From NCBI GenBank assembly GCA_026129095.1, contig JAHCIT010000019.1:1-18147 (forward strand): a stretch of DNA of 18,147 nt, given 5' to 3'. Made by a program: the position numbers and the translations under genes. Below are positions 8,243-15,916 of the stretch, piece after piece. The stretch is from Deltaproteobacteria bacterium. GTDB taxonomy: Bacteria > JAGRBM01 > JAHCIT01. How positions within the stretch are numbered: the stretch's first letter is position 1; each line of letters opens with the position of its first letter. A model generated the notes under the pieces. It did no database searches and was not told where the DNA came from. It worked only from the letters and a program-made list of their open reading frames with translations.

Positions 8243-8544
8243 TGTACGCCCTTGCGTTTGACCTGGAAATGGCAGAGTTGCGCCGGCACTGGCAGGGTCA
8301 CGTCTCCGGTGCGTATTTAGAGATAAAGAATGTACTCATCGATCACGGTTTCCAATGGGCACAAGGAAGCCTATATATACTTGATCAGGAGGATATGAGC
8401 GTCCTCTTTCGCGCCATCCAGGCGCTGATCGCATTGCCCTGGTTTCCGCCCAGCGTACGGGACATCCGTGCGTTCCGTGTTGAGCAGTGGTCGGACTTTA
8501 CAGCAACGGTAAAGGGTGCCTCTGCCCCGCCGAGATCTGGCTGA
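8242..8544 (+). CDS. vapD: VapD family endoribonuclease toxin
   Basis: 100 aa, the usual VapD length. MYALAFDL at the N-terminus with conserved Asp7, GAYLEIKNVLIDHGFQWAQGSLY, then WFPPSVRDIRAFRVEQWSDFTATVK are the hallmark VapD segments, closely resembling Helicobacter pylori HP0315. VapD proteins have a Cas2-like ferredoxin fold, act as dimers and cleave RNA; they support persistence or plasmid/island maintenance. The true start is the ATG at 8242; the preceding GTG at 8239 would overlap the antitoxin further. The last ~8 residues (ASAPPRSG) are not conserved and run to within 8 bp of direct repeat 2, so the C-terminus may have been altered by the insertion event. No frameshift or missing key residue is seen. 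Confidence 0.92.
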   Translation: MYALAFDLEMAELRRHWQGHVSGAYLEIKNVLIDHGFQWAQGSLYILDQEDMSVLFRAIQALIALPWFPPSVRDIRAFRVEQWSDFTATVKGASAPPRSG

Positions 8545-8552
8545 ACGTATGA

Positions 8553-8604
8553 CCCCCTACTTCGCCGCCGGGGCTCCGGCGATGAGGAGGCGCTGGGCGG
8601 CGGC
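8553..8604. repeat. Aminotransferase 3' end, intact copy (direct repeat 2)
   Basis: Covers the last 16 codons (through AAAQRLLIAGAPAAK and TAG) of the aminotransferase plus four bases beyond. Pairs with 7914-7965 at 51 of 52 positions; the repeat period is 639 bp and encloses exactly the antitoxin-vapD module. The arrangement resembles elements that insert at a gene's 3' end and restore it. Confidence 0.9.
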
Positions 8605-9711
8605 GGGGCCCTTGCCGAGTTCGACCTTGTGGCCGAACTGCGTGAGGCCGGTTTCGAGGGCCGAGAGCGCGGTCAGCATGTCGAAGCCGTCCAGGAACCC
8701 CATGTGGGAGATCCGCACGACGCGGTCCTTGATGGCGTCCTGTCCGGCGGCCATGGCGACGCCGAGTTTGTCGCGCATGTATTTGACGAGCTTGCCGGCG
8801 GGGACGGCGTCGGGCAGCACGGCGGCCGTCACCGAGTCGGAGGGGCTTTTTGAGTAGATGGGCAGGCCCATCGCCTCGCACCCGGCGCGGGTGGCTTTTG
8901 CGAGAAGCGCCGTGGCGGCGAGCCGTTTTTCCATCCCCTCGGCCTCGAACGACTTGAGCACCTCGCGCAGGCCCACGATGAGGCTCACGGCGGGGGTCCA
9001 GGCGGAGGTGTCGTCCTTCAGGGCGGCCCGTTCCTTTTTGAAGTCCTCGTAGAAGCGCGGGAGCTTGGCCGTCTCGGTGAGCTTCCAGGCCTTTTCGGAC
9101 AGCGCCGCGAAGGCGAGCCCCGGCGGGAGCATAAACGCCTTCTGGCTGCCGGAGACGAGCACGTCCACGCCCCACTCGTCCATCGGCAGGGGGATCGCGC
9201 CGACGGCGGTGATGCCGTCCACGACGAGCGCGGTGCCGGGGAGGTTTTTCGTGAGCGCGGCGACCTCTTTTACCGGATGGGCGGTGGCGGTGGAGGTCTC
9301 GCTCGCGGTCATGTAGACGGCGCGGGTACTGGGGTTGGCGTCGAGGAGCTTTTTCACCTCGGCGGGATTGACCGGGTGGCCCCACTCGACCGGCAGTTCC
9401 AGCACGTTGAGGCCGTATTTCTGGGCGATCTTCGTCCACCGCTCGCCGAACTTGCCGCCGTTCACGGTGATGACGGTGTCGCCGGGGGAGCAGAGGTTGG
9501 AAACGGCGCCGGTCATGGCGAGCGAGCCGCTCCCGGCGAGGATGAGCACGTCCTGCTTCGTGCCGAAAACGGTCTTGAGCCCCGTGGCGCACTCCCGGAA
9601 GATCGCCGAGAACTGCGGCGTCCGGTGGTGCATCAGCGGGCGGGACATCTCGGTGAGCGCGCCCTCGTGGACGGCGACCGGACCGGGGGTGAGGAGGCGG
9701 TTCTTCAGCAT
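8557..9711 (-). CDS. Class V PLP aminotransferase (serine-pyruvate/alanine-glyoxylate type)
   Basis: 384 aa, the standard length. The N-terminus LTPGPVAVHEGALTEMSRPLMHHRTPQF is characteristic of the serine-pyruvate / alanine-glyoxylate aminotransferase family. GSGSLAMTGAVSNL binds the cofactor phosphate; Asp165 in VVDGITAVG contacts the PLP ring nitrogen; Lys191 in SGSQKAFMLPPGL forms the Schiff base. In deltaproteobacteria such enzymes are often encoded beside serA, so it may transaminate phosphohydroxypyruvate in place of SerC or handle serine/glyoxylate; sequence alone does not decide. GGAG lies ~10 bp before the ATG at 9711. The C-terminal codons form direct repeat 2, the site of the accessory insertions that now separate it from the receiver-serA-hisZ-purA genes. 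Confidence 0.92.
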   Translation of the reverse strand: MLKNRLLTPGPVAVHEGALTEMSRPLMHHRTPQFSAIFRECATGLKTVFGTKQDVLILAGSGSLAMTGAVSNLCSPGDTVITVNGGKFGERWTKIAQKYGLNVLELPVEWGHPVNPAEVKKLLDANPSTRAVYMTASETSTATAHPVKEVAALTKNLPGTALVVDGITAVGAIPLPMDEWGVDVLVSGSQKAFMLPPGLAFAALSEKAWKLTETAKLPRFYEDFKKERAALKDDTSAWTPAVSLIVGLREVLKSFEAEGMEKRLAATALLAKATRAGCEAMGLPIYSKSPSDSVTAAVLPDAVPAGKLVKYMRDKLGVAMAAGQDAIKDRVVRISHMGFLDGFDMLTALSALETGLTQFGHKVELGKGPAAAQRLLIAGAPAAK

Positions 9712-9743
9712 GGGGCAAAACTCCGCGAAAGGGATATTTCCGG

Positions 9744-9773
9744 GCGGACCGGCCGTTTTTCAGGCCGCTCCGC
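9744..9773 (-). promoter_or_regulatory. Hairpin in the 5' leader of the aminotransferase gene
   Basis: GCGGACCGGCC and GGCCGCTCCGC form 11-bp arms with one mismatch around an 8-base loop, 33-62 bp before the ATG. No T-tract follows, so it is not a standard terminator. It could be leader structure or another dispersed palindrome. Confidence 0.4.
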
Positions 9774-9820
9774 CGTGGGGGTGTATCGCTTAGTTTGGAC
9801 GGCGGAGGGTGTCAAAGGGG

Positions 9821-9939
9821 CCTCACCCCGCGCCTCAACGGCGTGGCCCTCTCCAGTTCCTGGAGAGGGCGGGGAAAGACGGGCGTACTGCCTCATCCTC
9901 CCCCTCTCCGGTTCCCGGAGAGGGGGCAAGGGGGTGAGG
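9821..9939 (+). repeat. Type 1 repeat, copy A (119 bp, inverted first loop)
   Basis: Ends are CCTCACCCC and GGGGTGAGG. Inside are two hairpins with shared arms CCCTCTCC/GGAGAGGG. In this copy the first loop reads AGTTCCT rather than AGGAACT as in copies B and C, i.e. the loop is inverted while everything around it keeps its direction. Together with copy B it fills the 408-bp space between the divergent aminotransferase and SGNH genes. Confidence 0.9.
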
Positions 9940-9956
9940 CCGCGGAGGAGAAACTG

Positions 9957-10075
9957 CCTCACCCCGCGCCTGAACGGCGCGGCCCTCTCCAGGAACTGGA
10001 GAGGGCGGGGAAAGACGGGCGTACTGTCTCATCCTCCCCCTCTCCGGTTCCCGGAGAGGAGGCAAGGGGGTGAGG
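9957..10075 (+). repeat. Type 1 repeat, copy B (119 bp)
   Basis: Same length, ends and orientation as copy A, 17 bp after it. First hairpin loop AGGAACT, second GGTTCCC. The stretch from 10076 to the SGNH start holds no recognisable promoter. Confidence 0.9.
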
Positions 10076-10119
10076 CCGCGCGTGTGGTTCCCCCCGTTTC
10101 CGGGTAGACTGGAAAGATT

Positions 10120-11349
10120 ATGATCCGCCGCCGCGCCGTTCTTGCCGTTTCCGTCTCGCTGGCGGCGGTGGCGGCTATTGATCTCGCGCTCCGGCCGGCG
10201 CTCGACCGGCTGTGCGCGAAGTGCGCGGTGCCGGTCCAGTTCAGCGCGCAGTTCGATCCGCAGTTCATCTGGAACCCCACGGCCCACCTGCCGCCGGAGG
10301 CCGTGCGGGCACTGCGCTCGCGGCTGGACACCTGGCGCACGCCCCCGGATCCCGGGGCGGCGGGGTTCCGGGTACTGGTCGCGGGCGACACGGTGGGCGT
10401 TGGCCCCGGCGGACGGCCGGAGCTTTCGTTTCCGTCGAGACTGGCGGCGCGGCTTTCGGAGCGGTTCGTCACCTCCGGCAACGGGACCGGCAGCGGCCCC
10501 GCCGCCGACATCATCAACTTCTCGGTGCCTGGTTTTTCCACCTTCCAGGTCTACCGGCTGGTGGAAAAGGAGCTGCCCGGTTTGCACCTCGATCTCCTGA
10601 TCGTCGCCGCCGGGGCGATGGACGCCGTGCCCTCCGGGCGGTCGGACGCCTCGTGGGTGCAGTACCGGCTGTCGGGGGCGGGAAAGTGGCGGCAGATGGC
10701 CGAAACCTCCGGGCTGGTGAGGCTCGGCCGGCGGCTCCTGCCGCCCGGGCGCGGCCCGGACCACCCGGTGCCGCGGGTGAGCCGCATCGAGCGCGAGCTT
10801 CTCATCGACCGGCTGCTCCGGATCACCGCGCCCCAGAACGTGCTGCTTGCCGTGCTGCCCACCGACTTCACCTCGGCCGATTCGGTGGCGGTGGCCCAGC
10901 ACGCCCGCTCGCAGGGGGCGCTCGCCGTGGAGTTCATGCCGGAACTGAGGCGGCAGGAGGTGGATCTCGCCGCCGTCCGCTCGATGGACCCGGACCCGGA
11001 GGCCAACCGGTTCCACTATGCCGAGTATCTCCTCGTCCACCGCACCCAGACGGAGATCGACGACGCCCGCCGCCGCATCGCCGAGGAAACCGGCCTCCCC
11101 CCGCCTGAGACGAACGACACCGGACTGTTCGAGACGCCCGTGCAGCCCAACCGCTACGGCCACGAATACCTGGCGATGCTGTGGGAGCGGCGGCTCGCGG
11201 CGATTCTGCCCGAATGGCGGGAACGGCGCGGCGACCCGCTGGAGCCCTCCGGCGGTTTCCTCCCCGGCGGCGTCCCCGTGATGGAGGTGAGCGGGCGGGA
11301 CGGCGCACTCCCCGACGCGCCGAAAGGACCGGGACGGGTAAGGAGGTAG
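10120..11349 (+). CDS. Membrane-anchored SGNH/GDSL-like protein with degraded catalytic residues
   Basis: 409 aa. A basic MIRRR start followed by ~18 hydrophobic residues makes an N-terminal signal anchor, so the bulk should be periplasmic. The fold blocks of an SGNH hydrolase are readable: block I FRVLVAGDTVGVG (84-95), block II INFSVPGFSTFQ (Gly138), block III LIVAAGAMDAV (160-170) and block V VQPNRYGHEYLA from ~341. Yet each catalytic position is changed: GDS is GDT (Thr91), the block III Asn of GxND is missing (GAMD), and DxxHPN is TPVQPN (Gln342 for His). It is probably a non-hydrolytic member or one with a rearranged site, perhaps binding acyl or glycan groups. ATG at 10120 with GGAAAG close upstream. 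Single gene between repeats B and C. Confidence 0.65.
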   Translation: MIRRRAVLAVSVSLAAVAAIDLALRPALDRLCAKCAVPVQFSAQFDPQFIWNPTAHLPPEAVRALRSRLDTWRTPPDPGAAGFRVLVAGDTVGVGPGGRPELSFPSRLAARLSERFVTSGNGTGSGPAADIINFSVPGFSTFQVYRLVEKELPGLHLDLLIVAAGAMDAVPSGRSDASWVQYRLSGAGKWRQMAETSGLVRLGRRLLPPGRGPDHPVPRVSRIERELLIDRLLRITAPQNVLLAVLPTDFTSADSVAVAQHARSQGALAVEFMPELRRQEVDLAAVRSMDPDPEANRFHYAEYLLVHRTQTEIDDARRRIAEETGLPPPETNDTGLFETPVQPNRYGHEYLAMLWERRLAAILPEWRERRGDPLEPSGGFLPGGVPVMEVSGRDGALPDAPKGPGRVRR

Positions 11350-11371
11350 GGGACTGCCTCATGGCGCGCTG

Positions 11372-11490
11372 CCTCACCCCGCGCCTCAACGGCGCGGCCC
11401 TCTCCAGGAACTGGAGAGGGCGGGGAAAGACGGGCGCGCTGCCTCATCCTCCCCCTCTCCGGTTCCCGGAGAGGGGGCTGGGGGGTGAGG
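11372..11490 (+). repeat. Type 1 repeat, copy C (119 bp)
   Basis: Same length and orientation as copies A and B, CCTCACCCC to GGGGTGAGG. It lies between the convergent SGNH and SDR genes and ends 4 bp before the SDR stop codon, so its GC-rich hairpins could serve as a two-way transcription stop. Confidence 0.9.
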
Positions 11491-11494
11491 CCCC

Positions 11495-12274
11495 CTACCT
11501 CGACAGTTTTCTCGATATCCAGGCGGAGAGGCCGGGGGCGAGGCGGTTCAGGGTGTGCATGGCGGCCGACATCCGGTCGCAGTAGACGACGAGATCGCCG
11601 CCATCGAGGGTGCCGACGATGGTGGTGGCGACGCCGGTGGCCGTGAGCATCTTCAGGCGCGAGTAGACGCGGGGCTTTTCGGCGAGCGACTGTACCATCG
11701 GCGTGTTGGCCGGGGGCGGCGCGACAGTGTGGACGCGGATGCCGCGGTCTTCCCACTCGGCGCGCAGCGCCTGCGCGAAGCCGATGACGCCCGCCTTGCT
11801 CGCGCCGTAGACGGAAAACTGCTCGGCTCCCCGGAACCCGGCGATGGAGCTGATCATCGTGACGACCGAACCCCGGCGGAGGTGCCGCTCGAACGCCTTG
11901 ACCGTATAGATCGCCCCCATGAGGTTCACCCGCAGGGTGGTCTCGGCGGCGCGGGCGTTGATCTGGAGAAAGTCGCCCGTGTAGAGGACGCCCGCCCCGG
12001 CGACGAGAAAATCCGCCGGGCCCCAGCCGTCGAGTTCGCGGGCGGCGCGTTCCAGGTCGCCGTAGTTCGTCACGTCGGCGCGCAGCGCGCGGTGGTCCCC
12101 CGTGGGGCACGCGCCGTGAACGGCGTCGAGCGAGGCTTCCGAGCGGTCAATGAGCGCCACCGAAAAACCCTTCAGGGCCAGCAGGCGGGCCACCTCGGCG
12201 TTGATGCCGCTCGCCGCGCCGGTGACGACGGCGCGCTTGCGGCCGGGATAGAGGTTGCCGGAAGCCGAGGTCAC
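11495..12274 (-). CDS. Short-chain dehydrogenase/reductase with unusual cofactor motif
   Basis: 259 aa classical-size SDR; an NAD(P)-dependent oxidoreductase of unknown substrate. Catalytic Ser143 (MISSIAG), Tyr156 and Lys160 (YGASK) and Asn117 (RVNLMG) are intact. Asp43 after the second strand (ALIDRS) favours NAD(H). Two structural motifs deviate: TGxxxGIG reads TGAASGIN (Asn25 for the last Gly), and NNAG reads VAGAG. The usual PG-xx-TPM segment reads APPPANTPM. These suggest shifted cofactor binding rather than decay, as there are no breaks. A C-terminal stretch (MLTATGVATTIVGTLDGGDLVVY) resembles the extended tail of lipid-acting SDRs. It begins 13 bp after the DUF2203 gene, so the two form an operon. 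Confidence 0.88.
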   Translation of the reverse strand: MTSASGNLYPGRKRAVVTGAASGINAEVARLLALKGFSVALIDRSEASLDAVHGACPTGDHRALRADVTNYGDLERAARELDGWGPADFLVAGAGVLYTGDFLQINARAAETTLRVNLMGAIYTVKAFERHLRRGSVVTMISSIAGFRGAEQFSVYGASKAGVIGFAQALRAEWEDRGIRVHTVAPPPANTPMVQSLAEKPRVYSRLKMLTATGVATTIVGTLDGGDLVVYCDRMSAAMHTLNRLAPGLSAWISRKLSR

Positions 12275-12287
12275 GGAAAGGCGCCCC

Positions 12288-12797
12288 CTAGTTCAAGGTG
12301 GAAGGGTCGATGAAGGGGACGATGTTGGGACCGCCGTCGCTGTCATCATCCAGCGTGCCTGAAGCGGCGTCCGCCCTTTCGCCCACGACGCGGAGCAGCG
12401 GGCGGCGGCTGCGGAAACCGGTGTCGAGGCTGTGCCAGAACCGGACGCTGGTTTCGCCCACCCGCCAGCAGAGCCAGACCTCGCGGCCATTCACCACGCC
12501 ACGGAAATCGACGAGGCCGAGATCGATATCCTTCACGACAGCGCCGGTTTCGAGGATCGTGCGGAGTTCGCCCTCCAGCACCGAGGCGAGCCGTCTCACC
12601 ATCTCGATCCGCGCGGCGCACGATTCAGGGGCCACGCGCTGCCCGCCCAGGTAGAGGGAGACATCGGGAATCCCGGCAACGCGGAGTTCTTCCAGGTGGC
12701 CGTCCAGATCGGCCCTGAGCGAGGTGATGCGCTCGAACGCCCGCTCCAGCGCCGGCAGGCAGGCGTTGGCTTCGCTCACGCTGAACAGTTTTCCCAT
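12288..12797 (-). CDS. DUF2203 family protein
   Basis: 169 aa. The N-terminal FSVSEANACLPALERAFERI, a helical segment, then GAVVKDIDLGLVDFRGVVNGREVWLCWRVGE and VRFWHSLDTGFRSRRPL are the full DUF2203 pattern. The family is cytoplasmic, helical and uncharacterised; it appears beside varied metabolic genes. The C-terminal ~30 residues are Asp/Gly rich and not conserved. ATG at 12797 has AGGGGG close upstream. It is the first gene of an operon with the SDR and is transcribed divergently from the patatin gene across a 153-bp gap. No function can be assigned. Confidence 0.88.
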   Translation of the reverse strand: MGKLFSVSEANACLPALERAFERITSLRADLDGHLEELRVAGIPDVSLYLGGQRVAPESCAARIEMVRRLASVLEGELRTILETGAVVKDIDLGLVDFRGVVNGREVWLCWRVGETSVRFWHSLDTGFRSRRPLLRVVGERADAASGTLDDDSDGGPNIVPFIDPSTLN

Positions 12798-12950
12798 GAC
12801 CCCCTGAATCTAGGCCGTCCGGCCGCCGGGGGCAAACCGCAGGACGGGGCCTCCCGCCATTCGCCTGTTGACACGGCGGCATTTATACTGGCGTCGCGGG
12901 CTTAAGCTTCAGTCTTCAGGGTTTCAGCGGACGGAAAGGACGACCGGCGT

Positions 12951-14207
12951 TTGCGCGGCAAGACGGGACTTGTACTTTCGGGCGGCGGCGCACGCGGGGC
13001 CTACGAGGTGGGCGTCCTCCAGTACATCTACGAGGAGTTCGGCCGCCACGCCCGCTTCGACATCCTGAGCGGAAGCTCGGTAGGCGCGATCAACGCCGGG
13101 TTCGCCGCAGCGGCCTCGAACGATCCGGCGCACGAGATCGCCAGTCTCGTCAAGGTCTGGAGCAACCTGCGCCTCTGGGACGAGCTGCACTACGGCATCG
13201 GCCAGCTCCTGCGGCTCCCGCTGCTCGTCTTCGGCCGCATCCCGATCATCGGAAACGGCATGACGCGCATCGCGCTCGGCCACAGCCTGTTCGACGTGCG
13301 GCACCTGGTGGAGGTCGTGCGGACCGGCGTCCCGTGGGAGCGAATCCAGGACAACCTGAAGGAGGGGCACTTCGAGTCGCTCGCCATCACGGCCACCGAG
13401 ATCCTGAGCGGCACCAGCACGACGTTCGTCGAGACCTCGCGCATGCAGCTCCCGCCCTGGACCCGCGACTCGCGCCACAAGGCCGAGAAGACCGTCATCA
13501 CCAGCGCGCACGCGCTGGCCAGCTCGGCCATCCCGCTGCTGTTTCCGCTGGTGGGAATTGACGGCCGGGCGTTCTGCGACGGAGGAATGCGGCAGAACAC
13601 GCCCATCGGCCCCACCCTCCGGCTCGGCGCGGACCGTCTCCTCGTCATCCGGCTGAAGACCTCCAAGCACCACAGGCCCCTGCTGTTCCCGTTCGACACG
13701 GAGCAGCCGCCGCCGTCGTTCCTCATCGGCAAGCTGTTCAACGCGCTGTTCCTGGACCAGCTCGACTACGACCTGGACCGGCTGGACCGGATCAACCAGA
13801 TTCTCGAGGACGGCGAGGAGACATTCGGCCCCGACTTCGCCGAGCGGCTGGCCCAGACCGCCATCAGGCACCGGGGCCAGCAGTGGCGCAAGGTTCATTT
13901 GAAGGTGATCGCACCGTCGGACGACCTCGGCGCCATCGCCGCGGAGGTGATCCGCGAGCCTTCCTTCCGCAAGGGAATGCCGCTCGTCTGGCGGTTCATC
14001 ATGCGCTACCTGGACTCCGGCCGCCGCGAGGAGGCGGACCTCCTTTCGTACCTCCTGTTCGACGGCCACTACTGCAGGCGGCTCATGGACCTGGGCTACC
14101 GGGACGGGAAAAACGCCCGCGACGACCTCGCCCGGTTCTTCGAGGGGGCCGAGAAGGCCCGCGTCATCGAACCGTCGGCCGGTGACCTCACCGCCGGAGG
14201 AACCTGA
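12951..14207 (+). CDS. Patatin-like phospholipase
   Basis: 418 aa. Patatins hydrolyse acyl esters of phospholipids with a Ser-Asp dyad. Oxyanion loop GGGARG at 11-16, nucleophile Ser43 in GSSVG, and catalytic Asp210 in CDGGMRQNTPI are all present, so it should be active. No signal peptide; probably a cytoplasmic or membrane-peripheral enzyme with a long C-terminal part (after ~230) of unclear function. The start is a TTG at 12951, chosen because it lies just before the conserved KTGLVLSGGGARG and GGAAAGGA precedes it by ~10 bp; no other upstream in-frame start is near. First gene of an operon: 8 bp separate its stop from the next GTG. A role in membrane lipid turnover next to a lipid-linked glycosyltransferase is plausible but inferred. 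Confidence 0.93.
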   Translation: MRGKTGLVLSGGGARGAYEVGVLQYIYEEFGRHARFDILSGSSVGAINAGFAAAASNDPAHEIASLVKVWSNLRLWDELHYGIGQLLRLPLLVFGRIPIIGNGMTRIALGHSLFDVRHLVEVVRTGVPWERIQDNLKEGHFESLAITATEILSGTSTTFVETSRMQLPPWTRDSRHKAEKTVITSAHALASSAIPLLFPLVGIDGRAFCDGGMRQNTPIGPTLRLGADRLLVIRLKTSKHHRPLLFPFDTEQPPPSFLIGKLFNALFLDQLDYDLDRLDRINQILEDGEETFGPDFAERLAQTAIRHRGQQWRKVHLKVIAPSDDLGAIAAEVIREPSFRKGMPLVWRFIMRYLDSGRREEADLLSYLLFDGHYCRRLMDLGYRDGKNARDDLARFFEGAEKARVIEPSAGDLTAGGT

Positions 14208-14215
14208 AAAATCCC

Positions 14216-15916
14216 GTGAGCGATTCGCCCGAAGATACGGCGTCCCCGGACGGCACGGACTCCCCCCGGCGCCGGATGGAACGGTACGCGGGGCTTGCGC
14301 TTCTGGGCGCGGCGATCGTGCTCACCTTCTGGGTCCGGCTCCGACTCGCCGGAACGCCGTTCGAGCGCGACGAGGGGGGTTACGCCTACATCGCCCGGAT
14401 GCAGCTCCGGGGCGTGCCGCCCTACGTGAGCGGCTACAGCATGCACATGCCGGGGCTCTACCTCGTGTACGCCCTGTTCCTGAAGCTGTTTGGCGAGACG
14501 GCCGAGGCGGTCCGCACCGGCTACGCGCTGGCCATCGCCGCCACGTCGGCGGTGGTTTACCTGCTGGGAAAAAGGCTCGCCGGTCCCCTTACGGGCGGCG
14601 CGGCCGCGCTCATCTTCGCCCTGCTCTCGCTCAGCGAGCGGGTGCAGGGGCTGTTCAGCAACTCCGAGCACCTCATCAACTTCTTCGTGGTGGCGGCGGC
14701 GCTGCTGCTGGCCGGATGGCGGCGCGAGGCCCCCGCCGGTTCCCGGCGGGCGGCCACGCTGCTGTGGCTCGCCGGCGTCTCTCTCGGCCTTGCGTTCCTG
14801 ATGAAGCAGGTCGCCGCCGTCTACGCGGCCGGGGCCGCGATCTGGGCGGTCGCCGCCACCCGGCGGGAGTCCGGCGGCCAGGCCGGCATCATCGAGGAGT
14901 TCTTCCGGCTGCTGGCCGGTTGCGCGCTCCCGGTGATGCTCGTCTTCCTCTGGCAGTATGTTGCGGGGGATTTCGACCGGTTCATGTTCTGGACGCTCGT
15001 TTACCCGCTCCACTACGGCGTTCCCGACAGCCCCGAGGCCGTGAAAGCAATGCTGATCCAGGGGTGGAACTACTCGGTCAGGCCGCTCCTTCCCTACTGG
15101 ATCGCGGGCGCGGCCGGACTGGTGTGGCTCGCGCTGCGGGGGAAAAGCCGCCACGGGCTCCGGTGGCTCGTGCCCGTTTTCGCCATCGCCTCGCTCGCCG
15201 CCCTGCTCCAGGGGTTCTACCTGAGACCCCATTACTTCCAGCTCGTTTTGCCGTGGACAGCCCTTGGCGCGGGCTACCTCGTGAGCCGGGCGGGACTGCC
15301 CGCAAAGCTGATGCCGAAGGCGCCCGCGGTGGCGGTTCCGGCGGCGGCCGCGCTGCTGCTGACGGCACCGATGCTGTGGCGCGAGGGAAGCTACCTGTTC
15401 CGGCTGTCACCGGAGGCAGTGTCCCGCCGGTCCTACGGCATGAACCCGTTTCCCGAATCGCTCCCCATCGCGGAGTTCATCCAGAGCATCACCGGACCCG
15501 CTGACAAGGTGGCGATCATCGGCTCCGAGCCCCAGATTCTCTTCTATGCGGACCGGGAGTCGGCCACGGGATATCTGTATACCTATGCTCTCATGGAACC
15601 GCACCCGTTCTCGGAGTCCATGCAGCAGGAGTTCATCCGGCAGGTGGAGGCAGCCCGACCCGCCGCGTGGGTGTTCGTGAATGTCCCGACGTCGTGGTTG
15701 CCCCGAAAAGATTCGCATGGACTGGTCTTTGGCTGGTTCGAGGCGCAACTTCAGTCTGGCAGGCTCGAATCGGCAGGAGTCGTGGACCTCATCGGTCCCG
15801 GCCGCACCGTTTACCGGTTCGGGGAGGAGGCGAAGGGCTACCGCCCCCGCTCGTCCCTGTGGGTCGCCATCTATACCTCGCAACAGCCGGAAACCGGAGA
15901 AGGAGTTTTACCATGA
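14216..15916 (+). CDS. GT39/PMT-type membrane glycosyltransferase
   Basis: 566 aa, about ten hydrophobic segments between ~25 and ~385, then a soluble periplasmic C-terminal domain. The signature FERDEGGYAYIAR (acidic pair Asp52-Glu53) in the first loop after the first membrane helix is that of GT-C enzymes of the ArnT/PMT family, which use polyprenyl-phosphate sugars as donors. Acceptor unknown; lipid, protein or polysaccharide are all possible. The GTG at 14216 is the furthest plausible start, with GGAGG 15 bp before it; an ATG at 14276 (MERYAGL) is an alternative that drops a polar 20-residue tail. Its TGA overlaps the pirin ATG (ATGA at 15913-15916). Confidence 0.85.
   Translation: MSDSPEDTASPDGTDSPRRRMERYAGLALLGAAIVLTFWVRLRLAGTPFERDEGGYAYIARMQLRGVPPYVSGYSMHMPGLYLVYALFLKLFGETAEAVRTGYALAIAATSAVVYLLGKRLAGPLTGGAAALIFALLSLSERVQGLFSNSEHLINFFVVAAALLLAGWRREAPAGSRRAATLLWLAGVSLGLAFLMKQVAAVYAAGAAIWAVAATRRESGGQAGIIEEFFRLLAGCALPVMLVFLWQYVAGDFDRFMFWTLVYPLHYGVPDSPEAVKAMLIQGWNYSVRPLLPYWIAGAAGLVWLALRGKSRHGLRWLVPVFAIASLAALLQGFYLRPHYFQLVLPWTALGAGYLVSRAGLPAKLMPKAPAVAVPAAAALLLTAPMLWREGSYLFRLSPEAVSRRSYGMNPFPESLPIAEFIQSITGPADKVAIIGSEPQILFYADRESATGYLYTYALMEPHPFSESMQQEFIRQVEAARPAAWVFVNVPTSWLPRKDSHGLVFGWFEAQLQSGRLESAGVVDLIGPGRTVYRFGEEAKGYRPRSSLWVAIYTSQQPETGEGVLP

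Noticed and set aside
9277-10107. 276-codon open frame running through repeats A and B
   Set aside because: It reads the aminotransferase backwards and then palindromic repeat DNA; no conserved motif.
10120-11349. Active GDSL esterase
   Set aside because: Key Ser, Asn, Asp and His positions are all replaced.
12868-12889. TTGACA and TATACT upstream of the patatin gene as a promoter
   Set aside because: The boxes are only 10 bp apart, too close for a sigma-70 promoter, and no better partner at 16-18 bp was found for either box.
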